Source: Aliamphritea spongicola (GTDB lineage: Bacteria; Pseudomonadota; Gammaproteobacteria; Pseudomonadales; Balneatricaceae). From it: a DNA stretch of 64,000 nucleotides. Each line of letters starts with the position of its first letter. Position 1 is the stretch's first letter. This document shows positions 9,062-18,171 of this stretch, piece after piece. Location of the stretch: the NCBI GenBank assembly GCA_024347235.1, contig AP025283.1, positions 1,984,001 to 2,048,000 on the forward strand, read 5' to 3'. A model generated the notes under the pieces. It was not told where the DNA came from, searched no databases, and saw only the letters and a list, made by a program, of their open reading frames with translations. A program made the position numbers and the translations under genes.

Positions 9062-9118
9062 GGGGCAGGCCCTTGTCTTTTGCCAGCTTAATTAGGAAAG
9101 CAAAAGAAAGACCTGACT
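9062..9118. repeat. REP-like palindrome, copy C
   Basis: The arms GGGGCAGGCCCTT and AAAGACCTGACTC enclose TTTTGC and GCAAAAG. It shares the internal CTTTTGCCAGCTTA text with copies A and B. It ends 12 bp before the yhiN fragment. Confidence 0.7.
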
Positions 9119-9130
9119 CTATCAACCTTG

Positions 9131-9197
9131 CCACACCGCCGCAGCGACTCTGGGCGGTATCCTCACTAATGAAGTGTCTTCGCAATCCTTTGCAGTC
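9131..9197 (+). pseudogene. Diverged fragment of a second yhiN
   Basis: These 67 bases align without gaps to 4961-5027 in yhiN at about 53 of 67 identities. The encoded peptide is TAAATLGGILTNEVSSQSFAV, against TAEVTLGGIVTDEVSSKTFEA. The divergence shows it is not a recent copy of the neighbouring gene but a piece of another yhiN allele. It marks the right edge of the AT-rich island, immediately before the LysR gene. Confidence 0.75.
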
Positions 9198-9203
9198 GTG
9201 TGT

Positions 9204-10133
9204 TCAAAAACTTAATTTGGCTTCAGCCAGATTGGTTTTCACCAATGAGCGGATCAGCTCGGCTAATTGTCTGTAAAAGCCCCGGTTCGGTGAGTTCTGC
9301 CGCCATGCCAGTACGTGGGTGCGGTGCAGATTGAGGTCTTCTATATCCCTGACGACCAACCCCTGAGGCTGGTGAATTTCAGAATACATATAAAGGGAGG
9401 GTAAGAAGGTTAATCCCATCTGCATGATCACCATCTGTCGGAGGGCATCCAGACTGCTTCCTTCGTAATCCCGGGCGATTGTCGCACCCAGTTCGGAACA
9501 GAGGATTTCCATCTGCTGATAGCTACCGTACTGTTTTTCCAGTGTCAGTATATTCTGGCCTTCCAGATTCTCGGATCGGACTTTTTCAGCTTAGCCAGCG
9601 GATGATCATCCGGTGTGATCAGTTTCATGGGTTCGTCAAACAGCACTTCTGTGGTCAGGCGAGGGTTGCCAAAGGGTTTTGGAATCAGTACCAGGTCCAG
9701 TCGCCCTTCAAGCAGGTCAAGCTCTAAGGCCTTAGGTGTGTTTTCCCGTACGAAGAGTTTAAGGGATGCATAGGTGTGATGTAGCCCCGGCAGGATATGC
9801 GGCAGCAGGTAGGGGCCGACGGTGGGGATACCCCCATGCGGAAGGTACCTCCGGGCCCGTGATTTATCATGGCTGCTTGATCCAGCAGGCCATTCATTTC
9901 CTCAAGCACCTGACGGGCGTTCAGCAGTATATCCCTGCCTGCCGGGGTCAGGGTAGCGCCGCTGCGGCTGCGTTCAATTAAGGTCAGGTTTAACGTTTTT
10001 CCAGATTATAGATCTGCGCTGTCAGCGTTGGCTGACTGATTTTGAGCTGTTCTGCAGCGCTGCGGAACGTCGTGGATTCGGCCAGACATACAAAGTATTC
10101 CAACTGCTTAATGGTAGGTGTTTTCACGGCCAT
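9204..10133 (-). CDS. LysR-family regulator, OxyR-like, first redox Cys replaced
   Basis: This is a DNA-binding regulator of about 310 residues. The N-terminal helix-turn-helix reads IKQLEYFVCLAESTTFRSAAEQLKISQPTLTAQI. The effector domain follows OxyR closely: the region starting LEKQYGSYQQMEILC aligns without gaps to the E. coli OxyR segment holding Cys199 and Cys208. Here the first position is Gly and the second Cys is kept. Several missing bases split the frame (near 9590, 9820 and 9990). The start at 10133 lies just beside a palindromic operator. It diverges from the Mrp operon. Confidence 0.82.
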
Positions 10134-10164
10134 AGTTGTGGTTCTTTAGTATCATAACTTTTAT

Positions 10165-10187
10165 ATTGATAGGATTATCCTATCAAT
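10165..10187. promoter_or_regulatory. OxyR-type palindromic operator
   Basis: ATTGATAGGAT and ATCCTATCAAT form a perfect 11-bp inverted repeat around one base. The core is ATAG, seven bases, CTAT, the OxyR half-site design. It lies 32 bp upstream of the OxyR-like gene start, which suits autoregulation. A looser CTATTGAGCTAT follows at 10202. Confidence 0.65.
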
Positions 10188-10455
10188 AAAATTAAATAAT
10201 CTCTATTGAGCTATCAGTTGTTGGATCGCAATATTACGGCCCTTAGTTGATCTGGACTAACGAATAAGTCGCAATTTATTGATAGATTGAGGCTTTATGA
10301 GGTTCCGGAGAACTTCGTGTGCGAAATGTAAAAGTCTGCCTGCTTGGTTCCATTTATGGTTAACAGCCATTAAGCTTGGGCGTCTGCAGGCTTGACCCCG
10401 GTTACCCTAGCCGGACAAAACAAGAATAATTTCGGGAAAATTGGAGCGATATTAC

Positions 10456-10938
10456 ATGCATATCGTTAAGTGGGCGGGAGTACTATCAGTATTCTGGTTG
10501 TTACTATCCGGCTTCATCGAACCTTTATTACTGAGCTTCGGTGTCATTTCAGTTGTTATCGTACTCTTTGTACTGAAACGAATGGATGATGTCGAAACTG
10601 AGTCTGCGCCGATCGGCACAAGCCTTCGGCTCATCCGCTATCTTCCCTGGCTGATTGGGCAAATCATCAGTTCCAGTGTCCATGTCACGAAACTCATCTG
10701 GGGTTCACCGGATAAGCTTTCGCCAGCTATCGCAAAAATAAGCTCAAAAGAGATTCCGTTAAGCAGCCGTGTCCTTTATGCAAACTCAATCACACTGACT
10801 CCCGGTACGTTGAGTGTGGACATTGAAGATAAAGATGATGAAGTAATCGTCCATGCACTGCACAAATCTTCTATTGATGATTTGAAAGAAGGTGAAATGG
10901 AAAGAAAGATTACGGGCATCTGGGGCAAAAACAAATGA
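10456..10938 (+). CDS. mrpE: Mrp antiporter subunit E
   Basis: This is a 160-residue membrane subunit of the multisubunit Na+(K+)/H+ antiporter. Two N-terminal hydrophobic helices are followed by a cytoplasmic domain with the family text ANSITLTPGTLSVDIED and VHALHKSS. The ATG at 10456 is preceded by GGAG at 9 bases. It is the first gene of the operon and overlaps mrpF by 4 bp (ATGA). Order E-F-G-B-C-D follows. Confidence 0.92.
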   Translation: MHIVKWAGVLSVFWLLLSGFIEPLLLSFGVISVVIVLFVLKRMDDVETESAPIGTSLRLIRYLPWLIGQIISSSVHVTKLIWGSPDKLSPAIAKISSKEIPLSSRVLYANSITLTPGTLSVDIEDKDDEVIVHALHKSSIDDLKEGEMERKITGIWGKNK

Positions 10939-11201
10939 CAGGTATTCTGGCAGCAGTATGTGTTGCGATTCTGGTCGTCATGGGGATTGCCCTGGCCAGA
11001 GCATTTAAATCACCTACGGTTTACGACCGTATCCTTGGGGTCAATATGTTTGGCACCAAGACCGTTCTGTTTATCGCGGTTTTAGGATTTTTGATGGGAC
11101 GCCCGGACTTTCTGGACATCGCCATTGTATATGCGCTGATAAATTTTATTGGGATGGTCGCGGTGCTTCGATTCTTCGAATATACCTCACCAATTGAATA
11201 A
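10935..11201 (+). CDS. mrpF: Mrp antiporter subunit F
   Basis: This is an 88-residue protein with three hydrophobic segments. It contains ARAFKSPTVYDRILGVNMFGTKT and ends with VLRFFEYTSP, both typical of MrpF/MnhF/PhaF. It overlaps mrpE by 4 bp and is followed by mrpG after 23 bp. The frame is intact. Confidence 0.92.
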   Translation: MTGILAAVCVAILVVMGIALARAFKSPTVYDRILGVNMFGTKTVLFIAVLGFLMGRPDFLDIAIVYALINFIGMVAVLRFFEYTSPIE

Positions 11202-11224
11202 CAACTGAGTATAAGTGGTAAGCC

Positions 11225-11556
11225 ATGCTTTTAATTGACATTGTCAGTAGCATACTGCTTCTCGCAGGCATCTTTTTGGGCTGAGCGGCGCTGTCGGACT
11301 GTTCAGATTTCCTGACTTTTTCACCCGGGTACACGCCGCCAGTGTCACCGATTCTATCGCCGCCGTGTTAATTATTGGCGGTTTACTGTTACAGACTTCA
11401 TTCGATCTGAATACCGCCAAGTTAGGGTTTATTTTACTGTTTTTAATGGTAACCAGCCCCACAGCATCCCATGCACTGGCAAAGTCTGCCCGTCATGGCG
11501 GTTTGCTTACGCTGGCAGAAACCCGACCTAAAGATAAACAGGAGCATACTCAGTAA
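11225..11556 (+). CDS. mrpG: Mrp antiporter subunit G
   Basis: This is about 110 residues. It carries the MrpG signature GLFRFPDFFTRVHAAS and three hydrophobic segments. One missing G near 11280 would truncate it after 19 residues; restoring it gives the normal protein. The TAA overlaps the ATG of the next gene (TAATG), which implies translational coupling within the antiporter operon. Confidence 0.9.
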
Positions 11557-12539
11557 TGGCAGAGTTTATTGATCTGGTGCTGCTGGCAATGCTTGCACTG
11601 ACCGCCTTATGGATCATTTTCTTAAAAGATCTGTTTGCCGTGGTAATGTTGTTCGGTATCTACAGTTTCCTTTCCGCATTGATTTTTGTGAACCTTGATG
11701 CGGTTGATGTTGCCTTCACTGAAGCGTCAGTAGGGGCGGGTATATCGACCGTTCTGATGCTCGGTACGCTGGCGCTGACCGGCCGGCAGGAGAAAGAGCG
11801 ACTGAGCACCCGCTCTAAGCTGTTGCCGCTGTTTGTGGTCACACTGACAGGTGCAGCGTTAATTTATGGCACGCTCGATATGCCTCCTTTCGGGCATCCT
11901 GATAACCCGGTGCATCAGCATGTCGCACCCCGTTATATAGAAGAGTCACCGAAAGAAGTTGGCTTGCCGAATATGGTTACGTCGGTGCTGGCGAGTTATC
12001 GCGGTTTCGATACGCTGGGCGAAACGGTCGTAGTATTCTCGGCATTCATAGGCGTTTTCTCCCTGCTGGGCGTAAGACGTAAGAAGAAGAAAGACCTGGA
12101 GTCGGGTCTGGAATCACACCGGGTGCTGCAAGTCATTGCAAAAGTCATTATCCCTCTGGTGATCCTGTTTGCCTTATACGTCCAGTTCCATGGTGACTTC
12201 GGCCCTGGCGGCGGTTTCCAGGCAGGCGTCATTGCGGCAGCGGCTTTCATTTTGTATGCCCTGGTGTTCGGCCTGCCCAAAGCATTTGCCGTCGTTGGGC
12301 CAAAGTTCTTACAGTGGATGGCTGCTTTTGGCGTGCTGCTCTATGCCAGTGTCGGTTTGTACAGCATGTATAAGGGCGGTAATTTCCTCGATTACAACCA
12401 ACTCGCCGCAGACCCGATAGCTGGCCAGCACTATGGCATCATCATTATCGAGCTTGGGGTGGGCTTTACCGTGTTTGCGGTCATGCTGAATATTTTCTAT
12501 GCCTTTGGCAGTCAGGCTGAGAGGTCAAACGTCCAGTGA
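11556..12539 (+). CDS. mrpB: Fused MbhD/MrpA-C-terminal and MrpB subunit
   Basis: This is a 327-residue membrane protein. The N-terminal part (to about residue 85) resembles the DUF4040/MbhD domain (AVVMLFGIYSFLSALIFVNLDAVDVAFTEASVGAG). The central part resembles MbhE (GFDTLGETVVVFSAFIGV). The C-terminal part is MnhB-like (QFHGDFGPGGGFQAGVI). The order corresponds to the archaeal Mbh antiporter module fused into one chain, instead of a full MrpA with its NuoL-like part. Intact, coupled to mrpG upstream and overlapping mrpC by GTGA. Confidence 0.88.
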   Translation: MAEFIDLVLLAMLALTALWIIFLKDLFAVVMLFGIYSFLSALIFVNLDAVDVAFTEASVGAGISTVLMLGTLALTGRQEKERLSTRSKLLPLFVVTLTGAALIYGTLDMPPFGHPDNPVHQHVAPRYIEESPKEVGLPNMVTSVLASYRGFDTLGETVVVFSAFIGVFSLLGVRRKKKKDLESGLESHRVLQVIAKVIIPLVILFALYVQFHGDFGPGGGFQAGVIAAAAFILYALVFGLPKAFAVVGPKFLQWMAAFGVLLYASVGLYSMYKGGNFLDYNQLAADPIAGQHYGIIIIELGVGFTVFAVMLNIFYAFGSQAERSNVQ

Positions 12540-12894
12540 ACTTTATCCTCGACTATTACAACTACTGGATCGTCGTTTTTCTGATGATGGCCGGTTTTAC
12601 ATTGTTATTTCTGCGAACAATCTGGTTAAGAAAATTGTTGGCCTGAACGTTTTTCAGACCTCTGTTTTCATGCTCTATATATCTATGGGTAAAGTGACCG
12701 GAGGTACCGCACCTATCGTGGTTGAAGGAGTTACTCAATACTCCAATCCGCTTCCTCACGTACTTATTCTTACCGCCATTGTTGTAGGTGTTGCCACAAC
12801 AGCGGTGGGTCTTTCATTGATTGTCCGGATTAAACGCGCTTATGGCACCGTTGAAGAGAATGAATTTGATAATAAGAAGGATGATGCAATCTGA
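12536..12894 (+). CDS. mrpC: Mrp antiporter subunit C
   Basis: This is a NuoK-like subunit of about 119 residues with three transmembrane helices. It contains KIVGLNVFQTSVFMLYISMG and ALILTAIVVGVATTAV-type text (here PHVLILTAIVVGVATTAVG). The start is GTG at 12536, overlapping the mrpB stop. One missing T near 12598 breaks the frame after residue 20; the correction restores GFYIVISANNLVKK. The TGA overlaps the ATG of the first mrpD. Confidence 0.9.
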
Positions 12895-14444
12895 TGCTTG
12901 AACAACATTTGGCTGCGCTTCCTATCATACTGCCCCTGATCGCAGCACCTATTGCACTTATTCTGGGCCGCTCAGTACTTTCCTGGGGTTTTGCCACCCT
13001 GGTCAGTGGTCTGGCATTCATATTCTCCTGGCAACTGCTGGCAGCAGCGCTGTCTGATGGTGTGCTTAGCTACGCCGTTGGCGGCTGGGCGCCACCCTGG
13101 GGAATCGAGTTACGGGTTGATGTTGCTAATGCCTTTGTCTTATTAGCAGTAACGGCCATCTCCACACTGGTGCTGGTGTATTCGAAAGACAGCATCGAGA
13201 AAGAGGTGAAAGTTGCCAATCACTCGCTTTTCTACACCGCACACCTGCTATGCCTTGCAGGCCTTTCAGGCATTCTGATTACCGGCGATGCGTTTAACTT
13301 GTTCGTGTTCCTGGAAGTCTCTTCACTGGCGACCTACGCCTTAGTGAGTCTGGCTTCGGACCGCCGTTGTCTGACAGCAGCATTCCGTTATCTGGTCATG
13401 GGTACTATCGGTGCGACCTTTATCCTGATCGGTGTTGGTTTGCTCTACATGAAAACCGGCACCCTGAACATGCTGGATCTGGCGGTCAGAATGGATGCTT
13501 ACGAGAGCAGCCGTACGATCAATACCGGTCTTGCGTTCATTATGGTGGGTGTCAGTCTCAAGCTTGCACTGTTCCCGTTACACATGTGGTTGCCGCCGGC
13601 ATATACCCATGCGCCTTCGGCAGTGACAGCATTCCTGGCCAGTACGGCTACGAAAGTGGCTGTCTACGTGATGATCCGCTTTATCTTCACTGTTTTCGGC
13701 ATTGACCATGTCTTTGTAGATATGGGAATGGGCCTGATTCTGATGGTGCTGGCGGTTGTTGCTATCTTCCAGTGCTCTTATTCGGCAACGGTACAGAGTA
13801 ACGTTAAGAGCATCCTTGCTTACAGTAGTGTTGCTCAGATTGGCTATATGATTCTTGGCCTTAGCCTGGTCAGTGTGGCGGGGCTCATGGCCGGTATGAT
13901 TCATATCTTTAACCACGCGCTGATGAAGGGAGCCTTGTTTATGGCTGTGGGTGCCGTGTTCTACCGCGTTGGCTCTGTTGATATCAAAGCGTTTGCCGGG
14001 CTTGGTAAGAGAATGCCTCTGACAATGGCGGCGTTTACCATTGCTGGCCTGAGTATTATTGGTGTACCGCTTACCGCTGGTTTTGTCAGTAAATGGTATT
14101 TAGTGACAGCAGCACTGGAGCAGGATAACTGGCTTGTAGCAGCGCTGGTGTTGCTCGGTTCTCTGTTTGCGGTTGTCTATATTGGCCGGGTTATTGAAGC
14201 GGCGTATTTCCAGAAACTGCCTGACTCACAGGGTTCGAAAAACATCAAAGAAGTGTCCTGGCTGATGCTGGCTCCGATGTGGGCACTTGTGATTGCCAAT
14301 GTCTACTTCGGCATTGATACGTCCCTGACGACCGAAGCGGCGAACAGCGCTGCAGAGTGGCTTTTCCAGGCTGACGCCATGTCAGTCAGTAATACACAGG
14401 AAGGTCAGATGTCAGATGTAGTTGTGCAGGAGGTTTCATCATGA
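12894..14444 (+). CDS. mrpD: Mrp antiporter subunit D (first of three MrpD-like)
   Basis: This is a 516-residue NuoL/M/N-type proton-translocating subunit with about 14 transmembrane helices. It has LFPLHMWLPPAYTHAPSAVTAFLAS, which carries the conserved channel Lys/His region, and VKSILAYSSVAQIGYMILG. Intact. It overlaps mrpC by 1 bp and the next MrpD-like gene by 4 bp. Of the three D-like subunits it is the one in the canonical position after mrpC. Confidence 0.92.
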   Translation: MLEQHLAALPIILPLIAAPIALILGRSVLSWGFATLVSGLAFIFSWQLLAAALSDGVLSYAVGGWAPPWGIELRVDVANAFVLLAVTAISTLVLVYSKDSIEKEVKVANHSLFYTAHLLCLAGLSGILITGDAFNLFVFLEVSSLATYALVSLASDRRCLTAAFRYLVMGTIGATFILIGVGLLYMKTGTLNMLDLAVRMDAYESSRTINTGLAFIMVGVSLKLALFPLHMWLPPAYTHAPSAVTAFLASTATKVAVYVMIRFIFTVFGIDHVFVDMGMGLILMVLAVVAIFQCSYSATVQSNVKSILAYSSVAQIGYMILGLSLVSVAGLMAGMIHIFNHALMKGALFMAVGAVFYRVGSVDIKAFAGLGKRMPLTMAAFTIAGLSIIGVPLTAGFVSKWYLVTAALEQDNWLVAALVLLGSLFAVVYIGRVIEAAYFQKLPDSQGSKNIKEVSWLMLAPMWALVIANVYFGIDTSLTTEAANSAAEWLFQADAMSVSNTQEGQMSDVVVQEVSS

Positions 14445-15969
14445 ATCTCTGGCAGGCATTCGAACCGGCGCAGTTAATTGCGCTATCTATCTGCGTTCCT
14501 TTTATTGGTGCGCTACTGGTTGTCGCGACGGGGAAATTCCCTAATCTGCGTGAAGCGGTGACGCTGACAACCGCCGTTATATTGTTCACGATTGTGCTGG
14601 CAATTACGGATTACACCTTCAGCGGAGTTGCTCTCCAGTCCACTGTGGTTGGGATGTTCCCGGGGCTTGGTATCAGCTTTAATGTTGAACCTTTGGGCGT
14701 GCTGTTTGCGATTGTAGCCAGCTTCCTGTGGATCGTTACCAGCATCTATGCCATTGGCTATATGCGCGGCCATAATGAAGATAACCAGACGCGTTTCTTC
14801 TGCTGTTTTGCATTATCAATCAGTTCAGTGATGGGTATCTGTTTTTCAGGCAACCTGCTGACGCTGTTCATTTTCTATGAGGTACTGACGCTTTCAACTT
14901 ACCCTCTGGTCACCCATGCCGGCAACGATGCGGCGAAGCAGGGTGGACGGGTCTATCTGGGCATTTTGCTGAGTACTTCAATTGCATTCCTGCTATTCGC
15001 GGTGCTTGGTACCTATGCTCTGACCGGCACGCTGGATTTCCGGGCTGGTGGTATCTTTGATGACTCCCATAATAAGGTGGTTCTCAGTGTGCTGCTGGTG
15101 CTGTTCTGCTACGGCGTAGGTAAAGCGGCTATCATGCCTTTCCATCGCTGGTTGCCCGCGGCGATGGTTGCACCTACTCCGGTAAGTGCCTTACTGCACG
15201 CGGTTGCGGTGGTAAAAGCCGGTGTGTTCAGCATTCTGAAGATTGTTATCTATATCTTCGGCATTGACAGCCTTAAGGAGCTGGCGACAACTGATATTAT
15301 GTTATACATCGGTGCGGCGACTATCGTGCTGTCATCCTGTATCGCCATGACCAAGGATAACCTGAAGGCCCGTCTGGCTTACTCAACAGTGAGTCAGCTG
15401 AGTTACATCGTGGTCGGTGCTTTGCTGGCATCTTCCATCGCCAGTGCCGGTGCTGCCCTGCACATTGCGACCCATGCGGTCGGTAAGATCACGCTGTTCT
15501 TCTGTGCCGGTGCCATCATGGTCGCCAGCCATAAGAAAAATATCAGCGATATGGTGGGTCTGGGCCGTAAAATGCCGATTACTTTTGCCGCATTTACTAT
15601 CGGTGCCATCAGTATTATTGGCTTGCCGCCGATGGCAGGCACCTGGAGTAAATGGTATCTGGCCATTGGTGCGTTAGAGACGGATAAACTTATCATCGTG
15701 GCAGTGCTGATGGTCAGTTCCCTGCTGAACATTGCTTACCTGTTACCGATTCCGATCAAGGCGTTCTTCACCAAGCCTGCTGAAGGTGCACAGCCATGGT
15801 CCTGGTCAGAAACCAAGGAAGCACCGTTACCAATTCTGATTGCGCTGACGATCACGTCTGTTGGTTGTCTGGCACTGTTTTTCTATATGCAGCCCCTGGT
15901 CGATCTTATTAATATGATTCCGGGAGTCTCAACCGATATGACAGCTGCAACGAATATGGGGAGGGCTAG
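14441..15969 (+). CDS. MrpD/NuoL-like proton-conducting subunit (second)
   Basis: This is about 509 residues of the proton-conducting transporter family. It has IMPFHRWLPAAMVAPTPVSALLHAVAVVKAG and LKARLAYSTVSQLSYIVVGAL. The MVAPTPVSALLHAVAVVKAG text is closer to NuoL or the N-terminal half of MrpA than to the first D subunit, so it may stand in for the missing MrpA core. One missing G near 15963 removes the natural TAG at 15967. With it restored the protein ends in NMGEG and the next gene begins at 15970. Confidence 0.88.
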
Positions 15970-16222
15970 ATGTCTGATAAGCATGATTCAGATGGCTGGT
16001 TTGATAAGCCGGAAAACATTAAAAAATGTTAAAAGTTTTCTATGTTATCTGCGGCCTGTTAGTTCTGGTTGATTTTATGGTACACCGGCATATCTATCAT
16101 GACTGGGAGAACATCCCGGCATTTTATGCCATCTATGGTTTTATTGGTTGTGTTGTTCTGGTGCTTATCGCAAAGAGATGCGTAAGTTCCTGATGCGTGG
16201 GGAAGATTACTACGATGAATAG
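15970..16222 (+). CDS. Small two-helix membrane protein of the antiporter operon
   Basis: This is about 84 residues after restoring one A in each of two runs (near 16026 and 16172). The N-terminus is hydrophilic (MSDKHDSDGWFDKPENIKK). Two hydrophobic helices follow (VFYVICGLLVLVDFMVH and FYAIYGFIGCVVLVLIA), then a charged tail. It begins right after the TAG of the second D-like subunit and overlaps the third by 8 bp. This tight packing suggests a structural subunit of the antiporter complex. I do not know a named family for it. Confidence 0.7.
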
Positions 16223-17928
16223 TGTTATACCGTTTCTTCCTTTGCTGCTGGGTGCACTGGCGGCGATTTTTCTGCGGGGCTGGCTGCGCAATCTGATAAT
16301 GATTGCGGCACCAATTCTGGGAGCTATAAACCTGATGGGGATGGACCATGGTGTGTTCTGGTCCCTTGAGTTTATGGGCTATGCCCTGGAACCGGTAAAG
16401 GTAGACAAACTCAGCCTGATGTTTGGTTACCTGTTCCATCTCGCTTCGCTGATAGCTGTTATCTATGCGCTGCATGTTAAAGATACCGTGCAGCATGTGG
16501 CTGGCCTGGCTTATGCAGCAAGCGCAGTAGGTGCGGTGTTTGCAGGCGACCTGCTGACGCTGTTTATCTTCTGGGAACTGCTGGCGCTGACGTCGGTATT
16601 CCTGATCTGGGCCCGCCGGACAGACCGTGCTTACTCCTCTGGCGTTCGCTACCTGATCATTCAGGTATTGTCTGGCGTCCTGTTGCTCGTGGGCCTGTTG
16701 ATTTTCGCCCAGGTAAATAACAGCCTGCTGTTCACTCAGATCGGCTTGCAACATGAAGGTATTGCTCAGATCGGAGCCTGGTTGATTTTCTTTGGCTTCG
16801 GTATCAAGTGTGCGTTCCCGTTTATGCACAACTGGCTGACCGATGCGTATCCTGAGGCTACCCCAAGCGGTACAATTTTCTTAGCGTCATTCACAACGAA
16901 GGTAGCAGTATACGCCTTTGCCCGAGGTTTTCCGGGTGAGGAAATACTGGTCTGGATCGGCGTCACAATGGCGTGTTTCCCAATCTTCTTTGCGGTAATT
17001 GAGAATGATCTGCGACGGGTACTGGCCTACAGTCTGATTAACCAGATCGGCTTTATGATCGTGGGTATTGGTATCGGTACTGCTATCGCGTTGAATGGTG
17101 CCGTCGCACACGCCTTTAATGACGTTATCTTTAAAGGCCTGCTGATGATGACCATGGGTGCGGTATTGCACATGACCGGTAAGATCAACGGCTCCGAGCT
17201 GGGTGGCTTATATAAAAGCATGCCTAAAACCACGGTGCTCTGTATTGTCGGTGCTGCCTCTATCTCGGCTTCCCGCTGTTCAGCGGTTTCGTATCAAGTC
17301 GATGATTATGGCTGCCGCGGTTGCCGAAGGCTATGATGTGGTCTGGCTGTTGCTGTTGTTTGCTGCTGCAGGTGTATTCCATCACGCGGGCATCAAGATC
17401 CCTTACTTTGCATTCTTTGCTCACGATTCAGGTATCCGTACCACTGAGCCGCCTAAAAACATGCTGGTCGCCATGACGCTGGCAGCCGTAGCATGTGTTG
17501 TTTTAGGTACTTTCCCGGCCCAGACGGTTTATGCCCTGTTGCCGTGGGAGCATAGCTATCAGCCTTATGATGTGACCCACGTGTTAACTCAGCTGCAGTT
17601 GCTGTTCTTCTCGGCGCTGGCGTTTGTATGGCTGAACCTGAAGAATATGTATCCGCCTGAGCTGCCATCGACCAATCTGGATGCAGACTGGTTCTACCGT
17701 AAGCTTGCGCCGGCTGTGGTGAAACGGGTGGCGAGCACAACCTACGGTGCTTATGTCAGCGTTGAAAATTCTGTCATCCTTTCAGTGAAGCGAATGGTTC
17801 AGAATTCATATGATGCCGAGGCAGGCGAGCCAAAGGGTTACTTTGCCAAGCTATGGCCAACTGAAACCATGGTTGTCTGGGTAGCGATATTGCTGGTGGT
17901 CTATCTGCTGTTTTATTACCTGCACTGA
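16215..17928 (+). CDS. MrpD/NuoN-like proton-conducting subunit (third)
   Basis: This is about 571 residues with roughly 14 helices. It has CAFPFMHNWLTDAYPEATPSGTIFLASFTTKVAVYA and LRRVLAYSLINQIGFMIVG, clear proton-conducting family motifs. A C-terminal extension (after about residue 480) carries a charged segment and a last helix, as in NuoL-type subunits with an added arm. Missing bases near 17268-17290 split it. It is the last gene of the operon; a terminator follows at 18032. Confidence 0.88.
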
Positions 17929-18031
17929 TTATCCTGAGTACTGTTCAGCTTCAGATAGCAGTTTCAGATAGAAAAATTGCGGATTAAACGCCATTCTGGC
18001 GTTACCCCGGCTCTCCGGGTAGCCAGTAAAG

Positions 18032-18068
18032 AACCTCTCAGTCTATTCTTAGGCTGAGAGGTTTATTT
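18032..18068 (+). terminator. Terminator of the Mrp operon
   Basis: AACCTCTCAG and CTGAGAGGTT form a 10-bp stem around a 12-base loop, followed by TATTTTC. It lies about 100 bp after the last antiporter gene. Confidence 0.8.
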
Positions 18069-18171
18069 TCTGGAAGGCTTATTTCCTCAAAAGAAGTACC
18101 ATTTTCGTTTTGCTGATTTTACGGGCAAAATTCGCAGTCTTCGTTCATTCATTCCCGTGTGAGGCTCCACC

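Noticed and set aside
6837..9118. Reading the repeats as a CRISPR array or as intact attC sites
   Set aside because: There are only three spaced copies with genes between them, each a palindrome rather than a direct repeat unit with spacers, and they lack GTTRRRY ends.
5144..9200. A transposase, integrase or recombinase explaining the island
   Set aside because: I searched all reconstructed proteins in the segment and found none; only REP-like elements and a possible attC fragment remain.
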